Assembly (NCBI RefSeq): GCF_002211305.1
Contig: NZ_LOKW01000024.1
Span: forward strand, 186,001 to 250,000
Length of the DNA stretch: 64,000 nt
Reading direction: 5' to 3'
Source of the DNA: Rhizobium sp. R634
GTDB taxonomy: Bacteria > Pseudomonadota > Alphaproteobacteria > Rhizobiales > Rhizobiaceae
Part shown: positions 7,875 through 16,908 of the stretch, in pieces
Numbering within the stretch: the stretch's first letter is position 1
How the letters are laid out: every line of letters starts with the position of its first letter
Program-made: the position numbers and the translations under genes
Notes under the pieces: generated by a model
What the model was told of the DNA's origin: nothing
Databases searched by the model: none
What the model saw: only the letters and a program-made list of their open reading frames with translations

Positions 7875-9074
7875 TCACCCCATCTTCCCCGGATTGAATA
7901 TCCCGGCCGGATCGAACTTCTCCTTCACCCGCCGCGACAGCATTGTCACCGCCTCGGGCTCCGGATGAAAGGCGGCGGTTGTCGCCCTCGCCGCGGCGGA
8001 TGCGCGGATGAGGGTGGCATGCCCACCGCCGAGCGCCTTGATGTAGCGACGCACCAGTTCGGCTTCGGGATCCGCCTCCATGCGCATCCAGACGAGGCCG
8101 CCCTGCCAATCATAATAGGCATCGACGCCGGCTTCGAGGCGGAGCGCCGCGACCAGCTGATGGCCGGTTCCGGGGGCGACCGAGACGCGCCAGACCGGCC
8201 GCGCCGTGCCGTCGGCATAGGGCAGCACGTCGCGGATTTCCTGCCAGAGCCTCTGGCTTTCGCTCTCGTCCAGCCGCGTGACCGCGGCGAAGGCAGACAT
8301 TGCCGCCGCAAGCTTTTCGACGCGCACGTCGACGGAGCCGGCCAAACCCTCGATGCGCAGAACCGTCGCCTCGCCTTCCGGAAGCTTGCCGGCGAGGAAT
8401 TTCCACGTCACCGTCAAAGGCAGATGGGCCGCGCCCGAGACTTCGACCGGCAGCGCCATCGCCGCCGCCATGGCCTTTGCCGCCTCGGCATCGTTGAGGC
8501 CGGAGAGAACCACCGTCCGTTCCGTCTTCGGGCGCGGCGGCACGCGGAAGGTGACTTCGGTCAGAAAACCCAGCGTGCCGTGCGAACCGGCGATCAGCTT
8601 GACGAGATCGAGGCCGGTGACATTCTTCATCACCCGGCCGCCGGCCTTGATGACCTCGCCCCTGCCGTTGACGAAGCGCACCCCGAGCAGGCTGTCGCGG
8701 GCAGCGCCCGCAACGAGGCGGCGCGGGCCGGAGACATTGGCGGCGAAGACGCCGCCGATCGTCGGCTCGCCCGACCTGCCCATGACGAGGCGATGATCCA
8801 TCGGCTCGAAGGCGAGCATCTGGCCTGCTTCGGCGAGCGCCGCCTCGACCTCGGCGAGCGGCGTGCCCGAACGGGCCGTCATGACCATCTCACCGGGATT
8901 ATAGGCGAGGATGCCGGAAAGCCTGGTCGATCGCAGCCGGTCTTCGGCGGCAACGGCATTGCCGAAACCCGAGCGCGTATCACCGCCGCAGATCGCGAGC
9001 GGCCGGTTCATCTCCGCATGGGCGAGGACGATCGCCGCCGCCTGTTCCTCGCTCGTCGGCATCAGATCGATCAT
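7875..9074 (-). CDS. glcE: Glycolate oxidase, FAD-binding subunit GlcE
   Basis: Second FAD-binding-4-type subunit of glycolate oxidase, 399 residues. The FAD domain covers roughly the first half, with PLAICGGDTRSGFG, the GGVFAANVSGPRR segment and GRVMKNVTGLDLVKLIAGS. The C-terminal half ends MLSRRVKEKFDPAGIFNPGK, typical of the family. The start ATG at 9074 overlaps the glcD stop by 4 bp (ATGA), so translation is probably coupled. An internal Met at residue 5 is a possible alternative start. Confidence 0.94.
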   Translation of the reverse strand: MIDLMPTSEEQAAAIVLAHAEMNRPLAICGGDTRSGFGNAVAAEDRLRSTRLSGILAYNPGEMVMTARSGTPLAEVEAALAEAGQMLAFEPMDHRLVMGRSGEPTIGGVFAANVSGPRRLVAGAARDSLLGVRFVNGRGEVIKAGGRVMKNVTGLDLVKLIAGSHGTLGFLTEVTFRVPPRPKTERTVVLSGLNDAEAAKAMAAAMALPVEVSGAAHLPLTVTWKFLAGKLPEGEATVLRIEGLAGSVDVRVEKLAAAMSAFAAVTRLDESESQRLWQEIRDVLPYADGTARPVWRVSVAPGTGHQLVAALRLEAGVDAYYDWQGGLVWMRMEADPEAELVRRYIKALGGGHATLIRASAAARATTAAFHPEPEAVTMLSRRVKEKFDPAGIFNPGKMG

Positions 9075-10510
9075 GCGGCAGGGCGTCCTTCAAGCGGGAA
9101 GACCTTCGAGGGGTTGAGGATCCAGCCGGGATCGAAGGCGGCGCGCACCGCCATCTGCTGCGCGAGGTCGACCTCGGAATATTGATGCCGCATCAGGTCG
9201 CGCTTCTCGATGCCGACGCCATGTTCGCCGGTCAGGCAGCCGCCGGCATCGACGCAGAGCTTCAGGATATCGTTGCCGGCCGCTTCCGCCCTGGCGGCAT
9301 CCTCGGGATCATTGGCATTGAAGAGGATCAGCGGATGCATGTTGCCGTCGCCGGCATGGAAGACATTGGCGACGCGCAGGCCGTAATGATCGACGATCTC
9401 CGCTGTCCTCTTCAGCACATGGGAAAGCTGGCTGAGCGGCACGGTGCCGTCCATGCAGATATAGTCGGCGATGCGGCCGGTGGCGCCGAAGGCGGATTTG
9501 CGGCCCTTCCAGATCAGTGCCGCTTCGGTTGCCGACTGGCATTCGCGCACGGTCTTCACACCGTGCCGGCGGGCAATCTCGACGATGTCTCTCAGCGTGG
9601 CGTCCATCTCGGCTTCCGAACCTTCGACTTCGACGATCAAGAGCGCGCCGACATCGAGGGGATAACCGGCATGGGCGAAGGCCTCGCAGATCTCGATCGC
9701 CGGCTTGTCCATGAATTCGATCGCCACGGGAATGATGCCGGCGGCGATGACATCGGCGACGCAGGCGCCGGCTTCCTCCGACGCTTCGAAGCCGAAGAGC
9801 ACCGGGCGCGCGCCTTCCGGCTTGGCGATCAGCCGCACCGTCGCCTCGGTGACGATACCGAGCTGGCCTTCGTGACCGCAGACGAGGCCGAGCAGGTCAT
9901 AACCCGCCGCATCCAGCGACTTGCCGCCGAGTTCGATCACCGTGCCGTCGACCAGCACCATTTTGACGCCGAGTAGATTGTTGGTGGTGACGCCGTATTT
10001 CAGACAGTGGGCGCCGCCGGAATTCATGCCGATATTGCCGCCGATGGTGCAGGCAAGCTGCGAGCTCGGATCCGGCGCATAGAAGAAGCCATCGGCCGAG
10101 ACGGATTCGGAAATATTGAGATTGGTGACGCCGGCTTGAACCACGGCGGCGCGGTTCGACAAATCGATCTCGATGATGCTGTTCATCTTCGAGAGGCCGA
10201 GCACGACAGCATCCTCCTGCGGAATGGCGCCGCCGGATAGCGAGGTGCCGGCGCCGCGCGGCACGACGGGAATCCCGTAGCGATGGCAATAACGCATGAC
10301 CGCAGACACCTCGGCCGTCGTGCGCGGCAGCGCGACGGCGAGCGGCAGGCGCCGATAGGAGACAAAAGCATCCGTCTCGAACGGCACCAGTTCTCGCGCC
10401 TCGTGGACCAGGCATTCCGGCGGCAGGAGATCGGTCAGATCGGCAACGATCTGGGCCCGCCGCGCCAGCACGTCGGCACGGGGCTGCAGAAAGGAAATGG
10501 CGTCGGACAT
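9071..10510 (-). CDS. glcD: Glycolate oxidase, FAD-linked subunit GlcD
   Basis: Catalytic FAD subunit of glycolate oxidase, 479 residues. The PP-loop FAD domain shows PVVPRGAGTSLSGGAIP and IGGNIGMNSGGAHCLKYG. The C-terminal FAD-oxidase domain carries NVFHAGDGNMHP and the conserved GEHGVGIEKR. I chose ATG 10510 (MSDAISFLQPRAD), which has a GGGGAGAACTCC ribosome site; the longer frame to 10567 runs into the repeat at 10523. First gene of glcDEF, divergent from the LysR gene at 10769, with a RIME-like repeat in the shared upstream region. Confidence 0.95.
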   Translation of the reverse strand: MSDAISFLQPRADVLARRAQIVADLTDLLPPECLVHEARELVPFETDAFVSYRRLPLAVALPRTTAEVSAVMRYCHRYGIPVVPRGAGTSLSGGAIPQEDAVVLGLSKMNSIIEIDLSNRAAVVQAGVTNLNISESVSADGFFYAPDPSSQLACTIGGNIGMNSGGAHCLKYGVTTNNLLGVKMVLVDGTVIELGGKSLDAAGYDLLGLVCGHEGQLGIVTEATVRLIAKPEGARPVLFGFEASEEAGACVADVIAAGIIPVAIEFMDKPAIEICEAFAHAGYPLDVGALLIVEVEGSEAEMDATLRDIVEIARRHGVKTVRECQSATEAALIWKGRKSAFGATGRIADYICMDGTVPLSQLSHVLKRTAEIVDHYGLRVANVFHAGDGNMHPLILFNANDPEDAARAEAAGNDILKLCVDAGGCLTGEHGVGIEKRDLMRHQYSEVDLAQQMAVRAAFDPGWILNPSKVFPLEGRPAA

Positions 10511-10522
10511 GGAGTTCTCCCC

Positions 10523-10633
10523 AGAGCATGATGCCGAAAAGTGTGCGGGGTTTTCGGACGACATCATGCTCTCACTCTTTAATAGAACAGGATTCAGATC
10601 TCAGGCCAACCGGCCTAAAATCATCCTGTTCTA
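10523..10633. repeat. RIME-like two-palindrome intergenic repeat, copy 3
   Basis: Best-formed copy in the window. Palindrome one pairs AGAGCATGATG 10523-10533 with CATCATGCTCT 10562-10572 around a GAAAAGTGTGCGGGGTTTTC core. Palindrome two pairs TAGAACAGGAT 10583-10593 with ATCCTGTTCTA 10623-10633, with an inner AGGCC-AACC-GGCCT. It begins 12 bp upstream of the glcD start codon, so it must lie within or next to the glcD leader. Confidence 0.72.
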
Positions 10634-10768
10634 GTCCTGGCGACGGGAAAATGACAGCGGGAACCGGCCGCGAACCTCCCTGCCGCCGTGAGATCGGCTT
10701 AGCACTTTCCCGAAACCGGCGCAAATGCTAAGCACTTATGCCAAAAGAGGAAAAAGCCGCAAAACCTT

Positions 10769-11665
10769 ATGACCAATCTGGGTGATCTCGAAATCTTCGC
10801 CAAGGTCGTGGCCACAGGAAGCATGTCGCTCGCCGGCCGGGCGCTCGGCTTTTCCCCCGCCGTCGTTTCCAAGCGCATCAAGCGGCTGGAGGACCGGCTG
10901 GGCACCCGGCTTCTGCAGCGCACGACGCGGCAGATTTCACTGACGGAAGCTGGGCAAGGCTTCTACGACCGCGTGCTCGGCATCCTCGCCGGCCTGGAAG
11001 AGGCTGAATTCTATATTTCCGGCCGCTCGGCGCAGATGCATGGCACGCTGAAGATCTCGGCGCCGACCTCGTTCGGGCGCATGCATATCGCGCCGCATCT
11101 CAAAGACTTCATGGAGGCGCATCCGGATCTTGCACTCAACCTCGTGCTGACCGACGAATTCTCCGACATCGTCGGCGGCGGCTTCGATCTGGCGATCCGT
11201 ATCGCTGAACTCACCGATTCAAGCCTCGTCGCCCGCCGGCTCGCGCCGGTGCGCCGGCTGCTCTGCGCCTCGCCGGATTACATTGCCGCGCATGGCAAGC
11301 CTGAAACCATCGACGCGCTGAAACACCACCGCTGCCTGCCGGCGCACAACAACGACACCTGGCGGCTGAACGGGCCGGACGGGCCGCTCAGCCTGCGGCC
11401 GGAGGGCATGCTGATCACCAATTCCAGCGAAGTGATCCGTGAGACTGTCATCGCCGGCCTCGGCATCGCACTGCGCTCCACCTGGGATATCGGCGAAGAG
11501 CTCAAGGCCGGGCGCCTGGTGCAGGTGCTGCCGGCCTATGAAGGCTCTCACAATGTCGCGCTCTCGGCCGTCTATCCCAGCCGGCAATTCCTGCCGGCCA
11601 AGGTGCGGCTGTTCATCGATTATCTCACCGAGCTTTACGGACCCGTTCCCTACTGGGAGCGCTGA
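10769..11665 (+). CDS. LysR-family transcriptional regulator (CrgA/DmlR type)
   Basis: 298 residues. The N-terminal winged helix-turn-helix spans about 1-60 (GDLEIFAKVVATGSMSLAGR, SPAVVSKRIKRLEDRLGTRL), followed by a periplasmic-binding-like effector domain (about 90-290). The sequence style (LLQRTTRQISLTEAGQGFYD, LKISAPTSFGRMHIAPHL) matches the CrgA/DmlR subgroup. It is divergent from glcDEF, which makes that operon a possible target, but E. coli glc is controlled by a GntR protein and no clear operator is visible because the gap is occupied by the repeat at 10523-10633. Confidence 0.9.
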   Translation: MTNLGDLEIFAKVVATGSMSLAGRALGFSPAVVSKRIKRLEDRLGTRLLQRTTRQISLTEAGQGFYDRVLGILAGLEEAEFYISGRSAQMHGTLKISAPTSFGRMHIAPHLKDFMEAHPDLALNLVLTDEFSDIVGGGFDLAIRIAELTDSSLVARRLAPVRRLLCASPDYIAAHGKPETIDALKHHRCLPAHNNDTWRLNGPDGPLSLRPEGMLITNSSEVIRETVIAGLGIALRSTWDIGEELKAGRLVQVLPAYEGSHNVALSAVYPSRQFLPAKVRLFIDYLTELYGPVPYWER

Positions 11666-11680
11666 CCGCAGGCGGCAGGG

Positions 11681-12841
11681 TCAGCGCGAGAGATCGAGAT
11701 AGGCGTTCGCCACCATCGCATCGATATCGGCCGGCACCGGCACGACGCAGGACCCGGCACCGGCTTCGCCCTTGGCGACGCGCTCCAGGCAGCGCGCCTG
11801 AAGCGTGAAACCGAGATCCATCGATTCGGCGGAATTGCCGAGCGGCCGCGGGCCGGCAAGATTGGCCATATGGCCGCCGCCGAGCACGTGAAAAGACCGG
11901 CCGTCCGTCAGATGGAAAGTCTCGATATGCTCGGCCTCGTAACGATCGATGCCGCCGACATCCGGATGGCGGCGAAAGGCTTCGACATCGATCTCACGCG
12001 GAAAATGGCCGCCATTCATCAGGATCGCACCGTCCTTGAGGAGCGGCAGGTCGGCGGCCGTGACGATGTCGGCAAAGCCGGTGACGGTGACGAGAATATC
12101 GGCCGAACGGATCGCCGCCTCGCGCAGCGGCGTGACGAAGCCGTCGAGATGGGCTTCGAGCGTCGTCACCGGATCGATATCGACGACGCTGACGGTCGCA
12201 AAGGCATTGCGGAAACAGGCGGCCGTGCCTTTGCCGCAGGCGCCGTAGCCGAAAACCGTGACGCGTTTGCCGTTGGTGGACCGGTTGGTGAAGCGCAGAT
12301 AGCTTTCGAACAGACTCTGGCCGACGGCATGCCTGTTTTCGGCGAACTGCTTGATCGGACTGTCGTTGATGACGAGGATCGGCATGTTCAGACGCTCGCG
12401 CAGCGGCAGCAGCCGCGTGCGGCCCGACGTCGTCTCCTCGGTGCCGCCGATGAGGCTGGCATAGGGCTTTTCCGCGGCGATGGCGAAGAGATCGCCGCCA
12501 TTGTCGAGCAGCAGGTCCGGCCTTTCGGCGATCACCGCTTCCAGGCTCTGATGATGCGCAGCAGGATCGGTCGTCTGGGCGGCAAAAACGGTGATGCCCT
12601 GCGCGCGCAGGAACTCGACCGTCGAAGGCTGGGTGCTGTTGAGGTTGCCGGTGCAGACGAGACGCGCCCCGCCGGCGCGAAGCGTCATCAGCAGCGCCAC
12701 GGTCTTCGGCTCCAGATGGATGCCGGTGCCGATCGACAGGCCCTTAAAAGGGCGCGTACGCTCGAATTCGGCTGCCGTCGCCCTGAGCAGCCGGCAACTG
12801 CTGCCGATCCAGTCAATGCGGGTCGCGGTCCTTTCCATCAT
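11681..12841 (-). CDS. S-adenosylhomocysteinase-like protein with altered active site
   Basis: 386 residues, clearly of the SAH hydrolase family but shorter than alphaproteobacterial enzymes (about 465). Seen: HLEPKTVALL (42-51), GGTEETTSG (132-140), the NAD Rossmann loop GYGACGKG (198-205), NGGHFPREID (276-285). By alignment from memory to human SAHH, E156, K186, N191 and H301 are kept. D131 is Asn (LLLDNGGD), D190 is Glu (KQFAEN), C195 is Val, H353 is lost, and the C-terminal Lys-Tyr tail is absent. It may be inactive toward SAH or act on another nucleoside or NAD-linked substrate. The double ATG at 12841/12838 follows AGGAG. A LysR gene lies upstream on the same strand. Confidence 0.82.
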   Translation of the reverse strand: MMERTATRIDWIGSSCRLLRATAAEFERTRPFKGLSIGTGIHLEPKTVALLMTLRAGGARLVCTGNLNSTQPSTVEFLRAQGITVFAAQTTDPAAHHQSLEAVIAERPDLLLDNGGDLFAIAAEKPYASLIGGTEETTSGRTRLLPLRERLNMPILVINDSPIKQFAENRHAVGQSLFESYLRFTNRSTNGKRVTVFGYGACGKGTAACFRNAFATVSVVDIDPVTTLEAHLDGFVTPLREAAIRSADILVTVTGFADIVTAADLPLLKDGAILMNGGHFPREIDVEAFRRHPDVGGIDRYEAEHIETFHLTDGRSFHVLGGGHMANLAGPRPLGNSAESMDLGFTLQARCLERVAKGEAGAGSCVVPVPADIDAMVANAYLDLSR

Positions 12842-12936
12842 CTTCTCCTCTGTGTCTGATGCCGGCCATTTCTAGCGGAGCAACAGGATGGCGAGCATGG
12901 AGATTATTCTGAAGAAAGAGCAGAAAATCTGCCCTT

Positions 12937-13815
12937 TCAGCTCCCCTTACCGCAACGAAGCAGCCAGCCGGATAAGGCGGCAAAGGCCGGCCGTTTCGCA
13001 TCGGGCGTCCGGCAGCAAAGGCTGTAGCCCGACGGCCGGGATATGAACCCGTAAGGCGCGACCAGCTGCCCGCGTGCGAGATCGTCTTCTATCGAGGCGC
13101 GCGGCGCAAGGGCGATACCAAGCCCCGAACGGGCCGCACCGAGCGCCAGCAGCAGATCCTCGAATTCCTGGCGGCGTGAAAAGACGACGGGCGGCGTGGC
13201 GCTTTCGGCAAACCATTCGTCCCAGAGCTTCGGGGCGCTGCGGCTGACCAGCATCGTCTGCGCAGCCATTGCCACAGGGTCTTTCGATAGCATCGCCGCA
13301 AGCGCCGGCGTGGCGACCGGGCCGAACTCATCCTCCATGAAGCGTAGCGAGGTAATCCCTGCAGCCGGCCGGTATTCGCCGCCCATGATCACCGCGTCCA
13401 GTTCCGGGTGCTTCTGCAGCGGCTCGACCACGGTCATCGGCACGATGTCGACCAAGAAATCGCCGAGGCTGGCCTGCATGTCCGCGACGCGCGGCATCAG
13501 CCACCAGACAGCGAAGGCGGAGGGAACGCCGAGGCGGAGGCGGCCCGTTCCGGCACTTTTGAACTCCGAAGCGGCGCGCTGCAGGATGTCGAATGCCGCG
13601 CCCGAGGCTTCGGCGAAAGCGCTTGCCTCGCCAGTCGGAACCAGCCTGCGGCCTTCGCGCGTGAAGAGCTTGCGGCCGAAGTGATTCTCGAGCGTCGCGA
13701 TCTGCTGGCGCACGGCGCCGCGCACGACATTCAGCTCCTCGGCGGCTTTCAAAATGCTGCCGTGACGGCAAACGGCCTCGAAGGCGCGCACGGCATTGAG
13801 AGGCGGTAGACGCAT
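12937..13815 (-). CDS. LysR-family transcriptional regulator (GcvA-like)
   Basis: 292 residues. Winged helix-turn-helix at about 1-62 (LNAVRAFEAVCRHGSILKAA, VVRGAVRQQIATLENHFGRKL), then the effector-binding domain (GRLRLGVPSAFAVWWLMPRV). The RLPPLNAVRAFEA opening is typical of the GcvA/AmpR group. ATG 13815 fits the family start; an upstream extension to 13875 is less likely. It lies 95 bp upstream of the SAHH-like gene on the same strand. A 28-bp palindrome at 13882-13909 upstream of its start is a good autoregulatory site candidate. Confidence 0.9.
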   Translation of the reverse strand: MRLPPLNAVRAFEAVCRHGSILKAAEELNVVRGAVRQQIATLENHFGRKLFTREGRRLVPTGEASAFAEASGAAFDILQRAASEFKSAGTGRLRLGVPSAFAVWWLMPRVADMQASLGDFLVDIVPMTVVEPLQKHPELDAVIMGGEYRPAAGITSLRFMEDEFGPVATPALAAMLSKDPVAMAAQTMLVSRSAPKLWDEWFAESATPPVVFSRRQEFEDLLLALGAARSGLGIALAPRASIEDDLARGQLVAPYGFISRPSGYSLCCRTPDAKRPAFAALSGWLLRCGKGS

Positions 13816-13881
13816 AGTTGCCACATTCGCAAAATGATTGGGGAACAATTGATCCCGCCATTGATTAGAAAGCAAGACGAA

Positions 13882-13909
13882 GCCATATTGTACACCTGTG
13901 CAATATGGC
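13882..13909. promoter_or_regulatory. Palindromic operator candidate upstream of GcvA-like LysR gene
   Basis: GCCATATTG (13882-13890) and CAATATGGC (13901-13909) are perfect inverted repeats, and the 10-bp spacer is itself partly symmetric (TACAC-CTGTG). The site sits 67 bp upstream of the LysR start at 13815 and about 157 bp upstream of the divergent NUDIX gene. Position and symmetry suit a LysR autoregulatory site; which protein binds is inference. Confidence 0.55.
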
Positions 13910-14066
13910 GCATTCGAAACAGGTCGTGACGGATTTCTGAGCCTGCCCCTGCTCGATTTCCCCTAAGACCGGCGGTGAAACCACGTTTCGGACCGTGCTC
14001 GGTTTTGGATTGCGTAAGCTTTCCGTGATACACGTATATGAGTGATTCCTAACAACCGCTGCGAAG

Positions 14067-14591
14067 GTGACCCGACAATTGACTCTTCTCGCCAGATTGG
14101 CATCCGATGTGCAACTGATGTTCCGGCGCCCGCCGCGACAACAATATGGCGCGCTGTGCTACCGGGTGAAGAAGAAGAGCGGTGAAGTCGAGGTACTCCT
14201 GATGACGAGCCGCGACACCGGCCGTTGGGTTATTCCCAAGGGCTGGCCGATGAATGGCAAATGCGCCCATGAAGTCGCGATGCAGGAAGCCCTGGAGGAA
14301 GCCGGCGTCCGCGGCTCCGTCGAGGCGGAAACGCTCGGCGCCTATACCTATCCGAAGATGCTGCGCGACGGGGTGCAGGTGATCTGCAAGGTGCAGGTCT
14401 ACGCGCTCGAAGTCACCGACATGGCGAAGAATTTCAAAGAGAAGGGCGAACGCACCATCGAATGGGTGTCGTTCGACGAGGCGGCCAAGCGCGTGCGCGA
14501 ACCGGAGCTGCGGCACCTTTTCCTCGCCTTCAAGCAAAAGATGATCGACAGACTTTCGGCCAAACCGGCGAAGCAAATTCCGGCGGAATGA
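14067..14591 (+). CDS. NUDIX hydrolase
   Basis: 174 residues, cytoplasmic Mg-dependent hydrolase of nucleoside- or inositol-diphosphate-type substrates. The Nudix box is seen as GWPMNGKCAHEVAMQEALEE followed by AGV, near residues 68-90. The EALEEAG core keeps the metal-binding glutamates, but the usual Arg of REUXEE is Gln. The family resembles the diphosphoinositol polyphosphate phosphohydrolase-like NUDIX proteins common in Rhizobiales. Translation starts at GTG 14067 (no better ATG before the conserved YGALCYRV strand). It is followed at 62 bp by the phosphate transporter gene, so a phosphate-related operon is possible. Confidence 0.88.
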   Translation: MTRQLTLLARLASDVQLMFRRPPRQQYGALCYRVKKKSGEVEVLLMTSRDTGRWVIPKGWPMNGKCAHEVAMQEALEEAGVRGSVEAETLGAYTYPKMLRDGVQVICKVQVYALEVTDMAKNFKEKGERTIEWVSFDEAAKRVREPELRHLFLAFKQKMIDRLSAKPAKQIPAE

Positions 14592-14653
14592 ATCCTGCCA
14601 TCTTGCACTGCTAAAAAAGCAGCGTAGAAGCAGATTTATCTCTGGAAAACCGA

Positions 14654-16153
14654 ATGCCGCCACGCCCAGCAGTTCTTACCAAACGCACGCTCGACAAGGA
14701 TCTCGATAAGATCACCTATGTCGAGGACGCGGCAAAGCATGTAGCGCGGCGGCTGGTGGCGCCCGGTCTCGGGCTGATTTTCCTTGGTCTCGCCATGCTG
14801 TTTGCCGGCGTCTACGTCTTCGACCGGCCGGGAGCCGTGCTCGTCGTGGCGGCAGCCGCCCTTGCCGCCTACATGGCGCTGAATATCGGCGCCAACGACG
14901 TGACCAACAATGTGGGCGCGGCCGTCGGCGCACGCGCCATGACGATGGGCCAGGCGCTTATCATCGCCGCGATCTTCGAGGTCCTCGGCGCCACGATCGG
15001 CGGCGGCGAGGTCGTCAAGACGATTTCCTCCAACATCGTCGATGCCGCCCAGGTGCCGCCGGTGGCGCTCGGCTGGATCATGATGGCGGCGCTGACCGCG
15101 GCAGCCCTCTGGATCAATCTCGCAACCTGGATGAACGCGCCGGTTTCGACCACGCATGCGATCGTCGGCGCGGTGATCGGCGCGGGCGTCGCCGCCGTCG
15201 GGCCCGAGCCGGTAAACTGGCGGGTGATGCTGGAAATCACCTCGAGCTGGATCACTTCGCCGTTGATCGGCGGGCTGATCGCCGCCGGTCTGCTCTATCT
15301 CGTCAAGACGCTCATCATCTATCGCGACGATAAGATCGCGGCGGCACGACACTGGGTGCCGGTCCTGGTGGCTGTGATGGCCGGCAGCTTCATGGCCTAT
15401 ATGGTGCTGCAGCTGTCACCCGCCGGCCATTTTCCGTCTCTCACCGTCATCCTCATCGGGATCGGTATCGGCCTGGTGAGCTGGCTTTGCGCCCGCCCGC
15501 TCGTGCTCGCGCAAGCGCGCAACCTCGAAAACCGCAACAGCTCGCTGCGCGTGCTGTTCCGCCTGCCGCTGATCGGGTCGGCGGCGCTGCTTTCCTTCGC
15601 GCACGGGGCAAACGACGTTTCGAATGCTGTCGGGCCACTGTCGGCGATCGTCCGCTCCGCCGCCATCGGCGGTGACGGAGGTGCGGGCCACCCGCCGCTC
15701 TGGGTTATGCTGATCGGCGCCTTCGGCATCTCCGTCGGTCTGCTGCTCTTCGGGCCGCGCCTCATCCGCCTCGTCGGCGAGGAGATCACCAAGCTCAACC
15801 CGATGCGCGCCTATTGCGTCGCGCTGTCAACCGCCTTCACCGTCATCGTCGCCTCCTGGCTCGGCCTGCCGGTCAGCACCACACACATCGCCGTCGGCTC
15901 GGTGTTCGGCGTCGGTTTCTTCCGCGAATGGTATACCCGCAATTCGACGCGGCGCATCGCCTATATCAGACGCAAGACCGAAACGTGGGAGCTCGACGAG
16001 CCGGAGGAACCGAACGTTCATGAGAGACGACGGCGCTATCTGGTGCGCCGCTCGCATTTCATGACGATCATCGCTGCCTGGATCATCACCGTGCCGGTTT
16101 CGGCCACGCTTGCGGCCATGATTTATTGGGCTATGTTCGCCCTCTTCGTCTGA
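14654..16153 (+). CDS. pit: Inorganic phosphate transporter, PiT family
   Basis: Low-affinity phosphate permease of the inner membrane, 499 residues with about 10-12 membrane segments. Both PiT signatures are visible: LNIGANDVTNNVGAAVGARA in the first half and FAHGANDVSNAVGPLSAIV in the second, each followed by a PVSTTHxxVG segment (NAPVSTTHAIVG and GLPVSTTHIAVG). A hydrophilic loop about 430-470 (RRKTETWELDEPEEPNVHER) sits before the last membrane helix. Start ATG 14654 precedes a soluble N-terminus of about 35 residues. It probably shares a transcript with the NUDIX gene. Confidence 0.95.
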   Translation: MPPRPAVLTKRTLDKDLDKITYVEDAAKHVARRLVAPGLGLIFLGLAMLFAGVYVFDRPGAVLVVAAAALAAYMALNIGANDVTNNVGAAVGARAMTMGQALIIAAIFEVLGATIGGGEVVKTISSNIVDAAQVPPVALGWIMMAALTAAALWINLATWMNAPVSTTHAIVGAVIGAGVAAVGPEPVNWRVMLEITSSWITSPLIGGLIAAGLLYLVKTLIIYRDDKIAAARHWVPVLVAVMAGSFMAYMVLQLSPAGHFPSLTVILIGIGIGLVSWLCARPLVLAQARNLENRNSSLRVLFRLPLIGSAALLSFAHGANDVSNAVGPLSAIVRSAAIGGDGGAGHPPLWVMLIGAFGISVGLLLFGPRLIRLVGEEITKLNPMRAYCVALSTAFTVIVASWLGLPVSTTHIAVGSVFGVGFFREWYTRNSTRRIAYIRRKTETWELDEPEEPNVHERRRRYLVRRSHFMTIIAAWIITVPVSATLAAMIYWAMFALFV

Positions 16154-16170
16154 AACTTCTGAGTTTTCAA

Positions 16171-16908
16171 ATGCGCGCCAATTTTCGCATGCAACGACTG
16201 TTCGTCGATGCGCCGCTTTCCCGCGGCGCCGTCGTGGAAGCAAATTCCGACCAGTTCAATTATCTCGCCAATGTGCTGAGGATGGAGGATGGCGCGGAGA
16301 TCCTGCTCTTCAACGGCCGTGACGGCGAGTGGAAGGCGAGCCTCTCCTTCCCCACACGCAAACGCATCCTGCTGACGGCAAAGGAAGAGACGCGGCCGCA
16401 GCCGGCGCCTTGCGACCTGCATTATCTCTTCGCGCCGCTGAAGGTCGGGCGCATGGATTATCTCGTGCAGAAAGCCGTCGAAATGGGAGCCGGCCTGCTG
16501 CAGCCTGTCATGACCCAGCACGTGCAGGGAAAGATCACCAATCTCGACAAGCTGCGCGCCAACGTCGTGGAGGCGGCGGAGCAATGCGGCGTCCTTGGCA
16601 TCCCTGAGGTGACCGAGCCGGCGAGGCTTTCCGACCTGCTCGACCGCTGGCCCAGCGAGCGCCGCATCATTTATTGCGACGAAGGCGATGCCGGGCAGAA
16701 CCCGCTGCCGGTCTTGTCCGCCATTAGGGAAAGGCACCTCGCTCTGCTGGTCGGGCCGGAAGGCGGCTTTTCGGAGGAAGAACGCGCCCGGCTTCGAAGC
16801 CTCGATTTCGTCACCGCCATTCCGCTCGGACCGCGCATCCTGCGGGCCGATACGGCAGCCGTTGCGGCGCTCGCCGTGGTCCAGGCGGCGATCGGCGACT
16901 GGATGTGA
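16171..16908 (+). CDS. rsmE: 16S rRNA (uracil-1498-N3)-methyltransferase RsmE
   Basis: SPOUT-class methyltransferase that methylates U1498 of 16S rRNA, 245 residues. The N-terminal PUA-like part is about 1-75 (MQRLFVDAPLSRGAVVE, FNYLANVLRMEDG). The knot-forming SPOUT domain ends with the signature LLVGPEGGFSEEE and LGPRILRADTAAVAALAVVQ. I took ATG 16171; ATG 16189 (MQRLFV) is equally compatible with the family. It lies 17 bp after pit, and gshA follows. Confidence 0.94.
   Translation: MRANFRMQRLFVDAPLSRGAVVEANSDQFNYLANVLRMEDGAEILLFNGRDGEWKASLSFPTRKRILLTAKEETRPQPAPCDLHYLFAPLKVGRMDYLVQKAVEMGAGLLQPVMTQHVQGKITNLDKLRANVVEAAEQCGVLGIPEVTEPARLSDLLDRWPSERRIIYCDEGDAGQNPLPVLSAIRERHLALLVGPEGGFSEEERARLRSLDFVTAIPLGPRILRADTAAVAALAVVQAAIGDWM

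Noticed and set aside
6389..7897. Plus-strand frame of 502 codons over glcF and the repeat
   Set aside because: Antisense to glcF with its two ferredoxin motifs; no recognisable domain.
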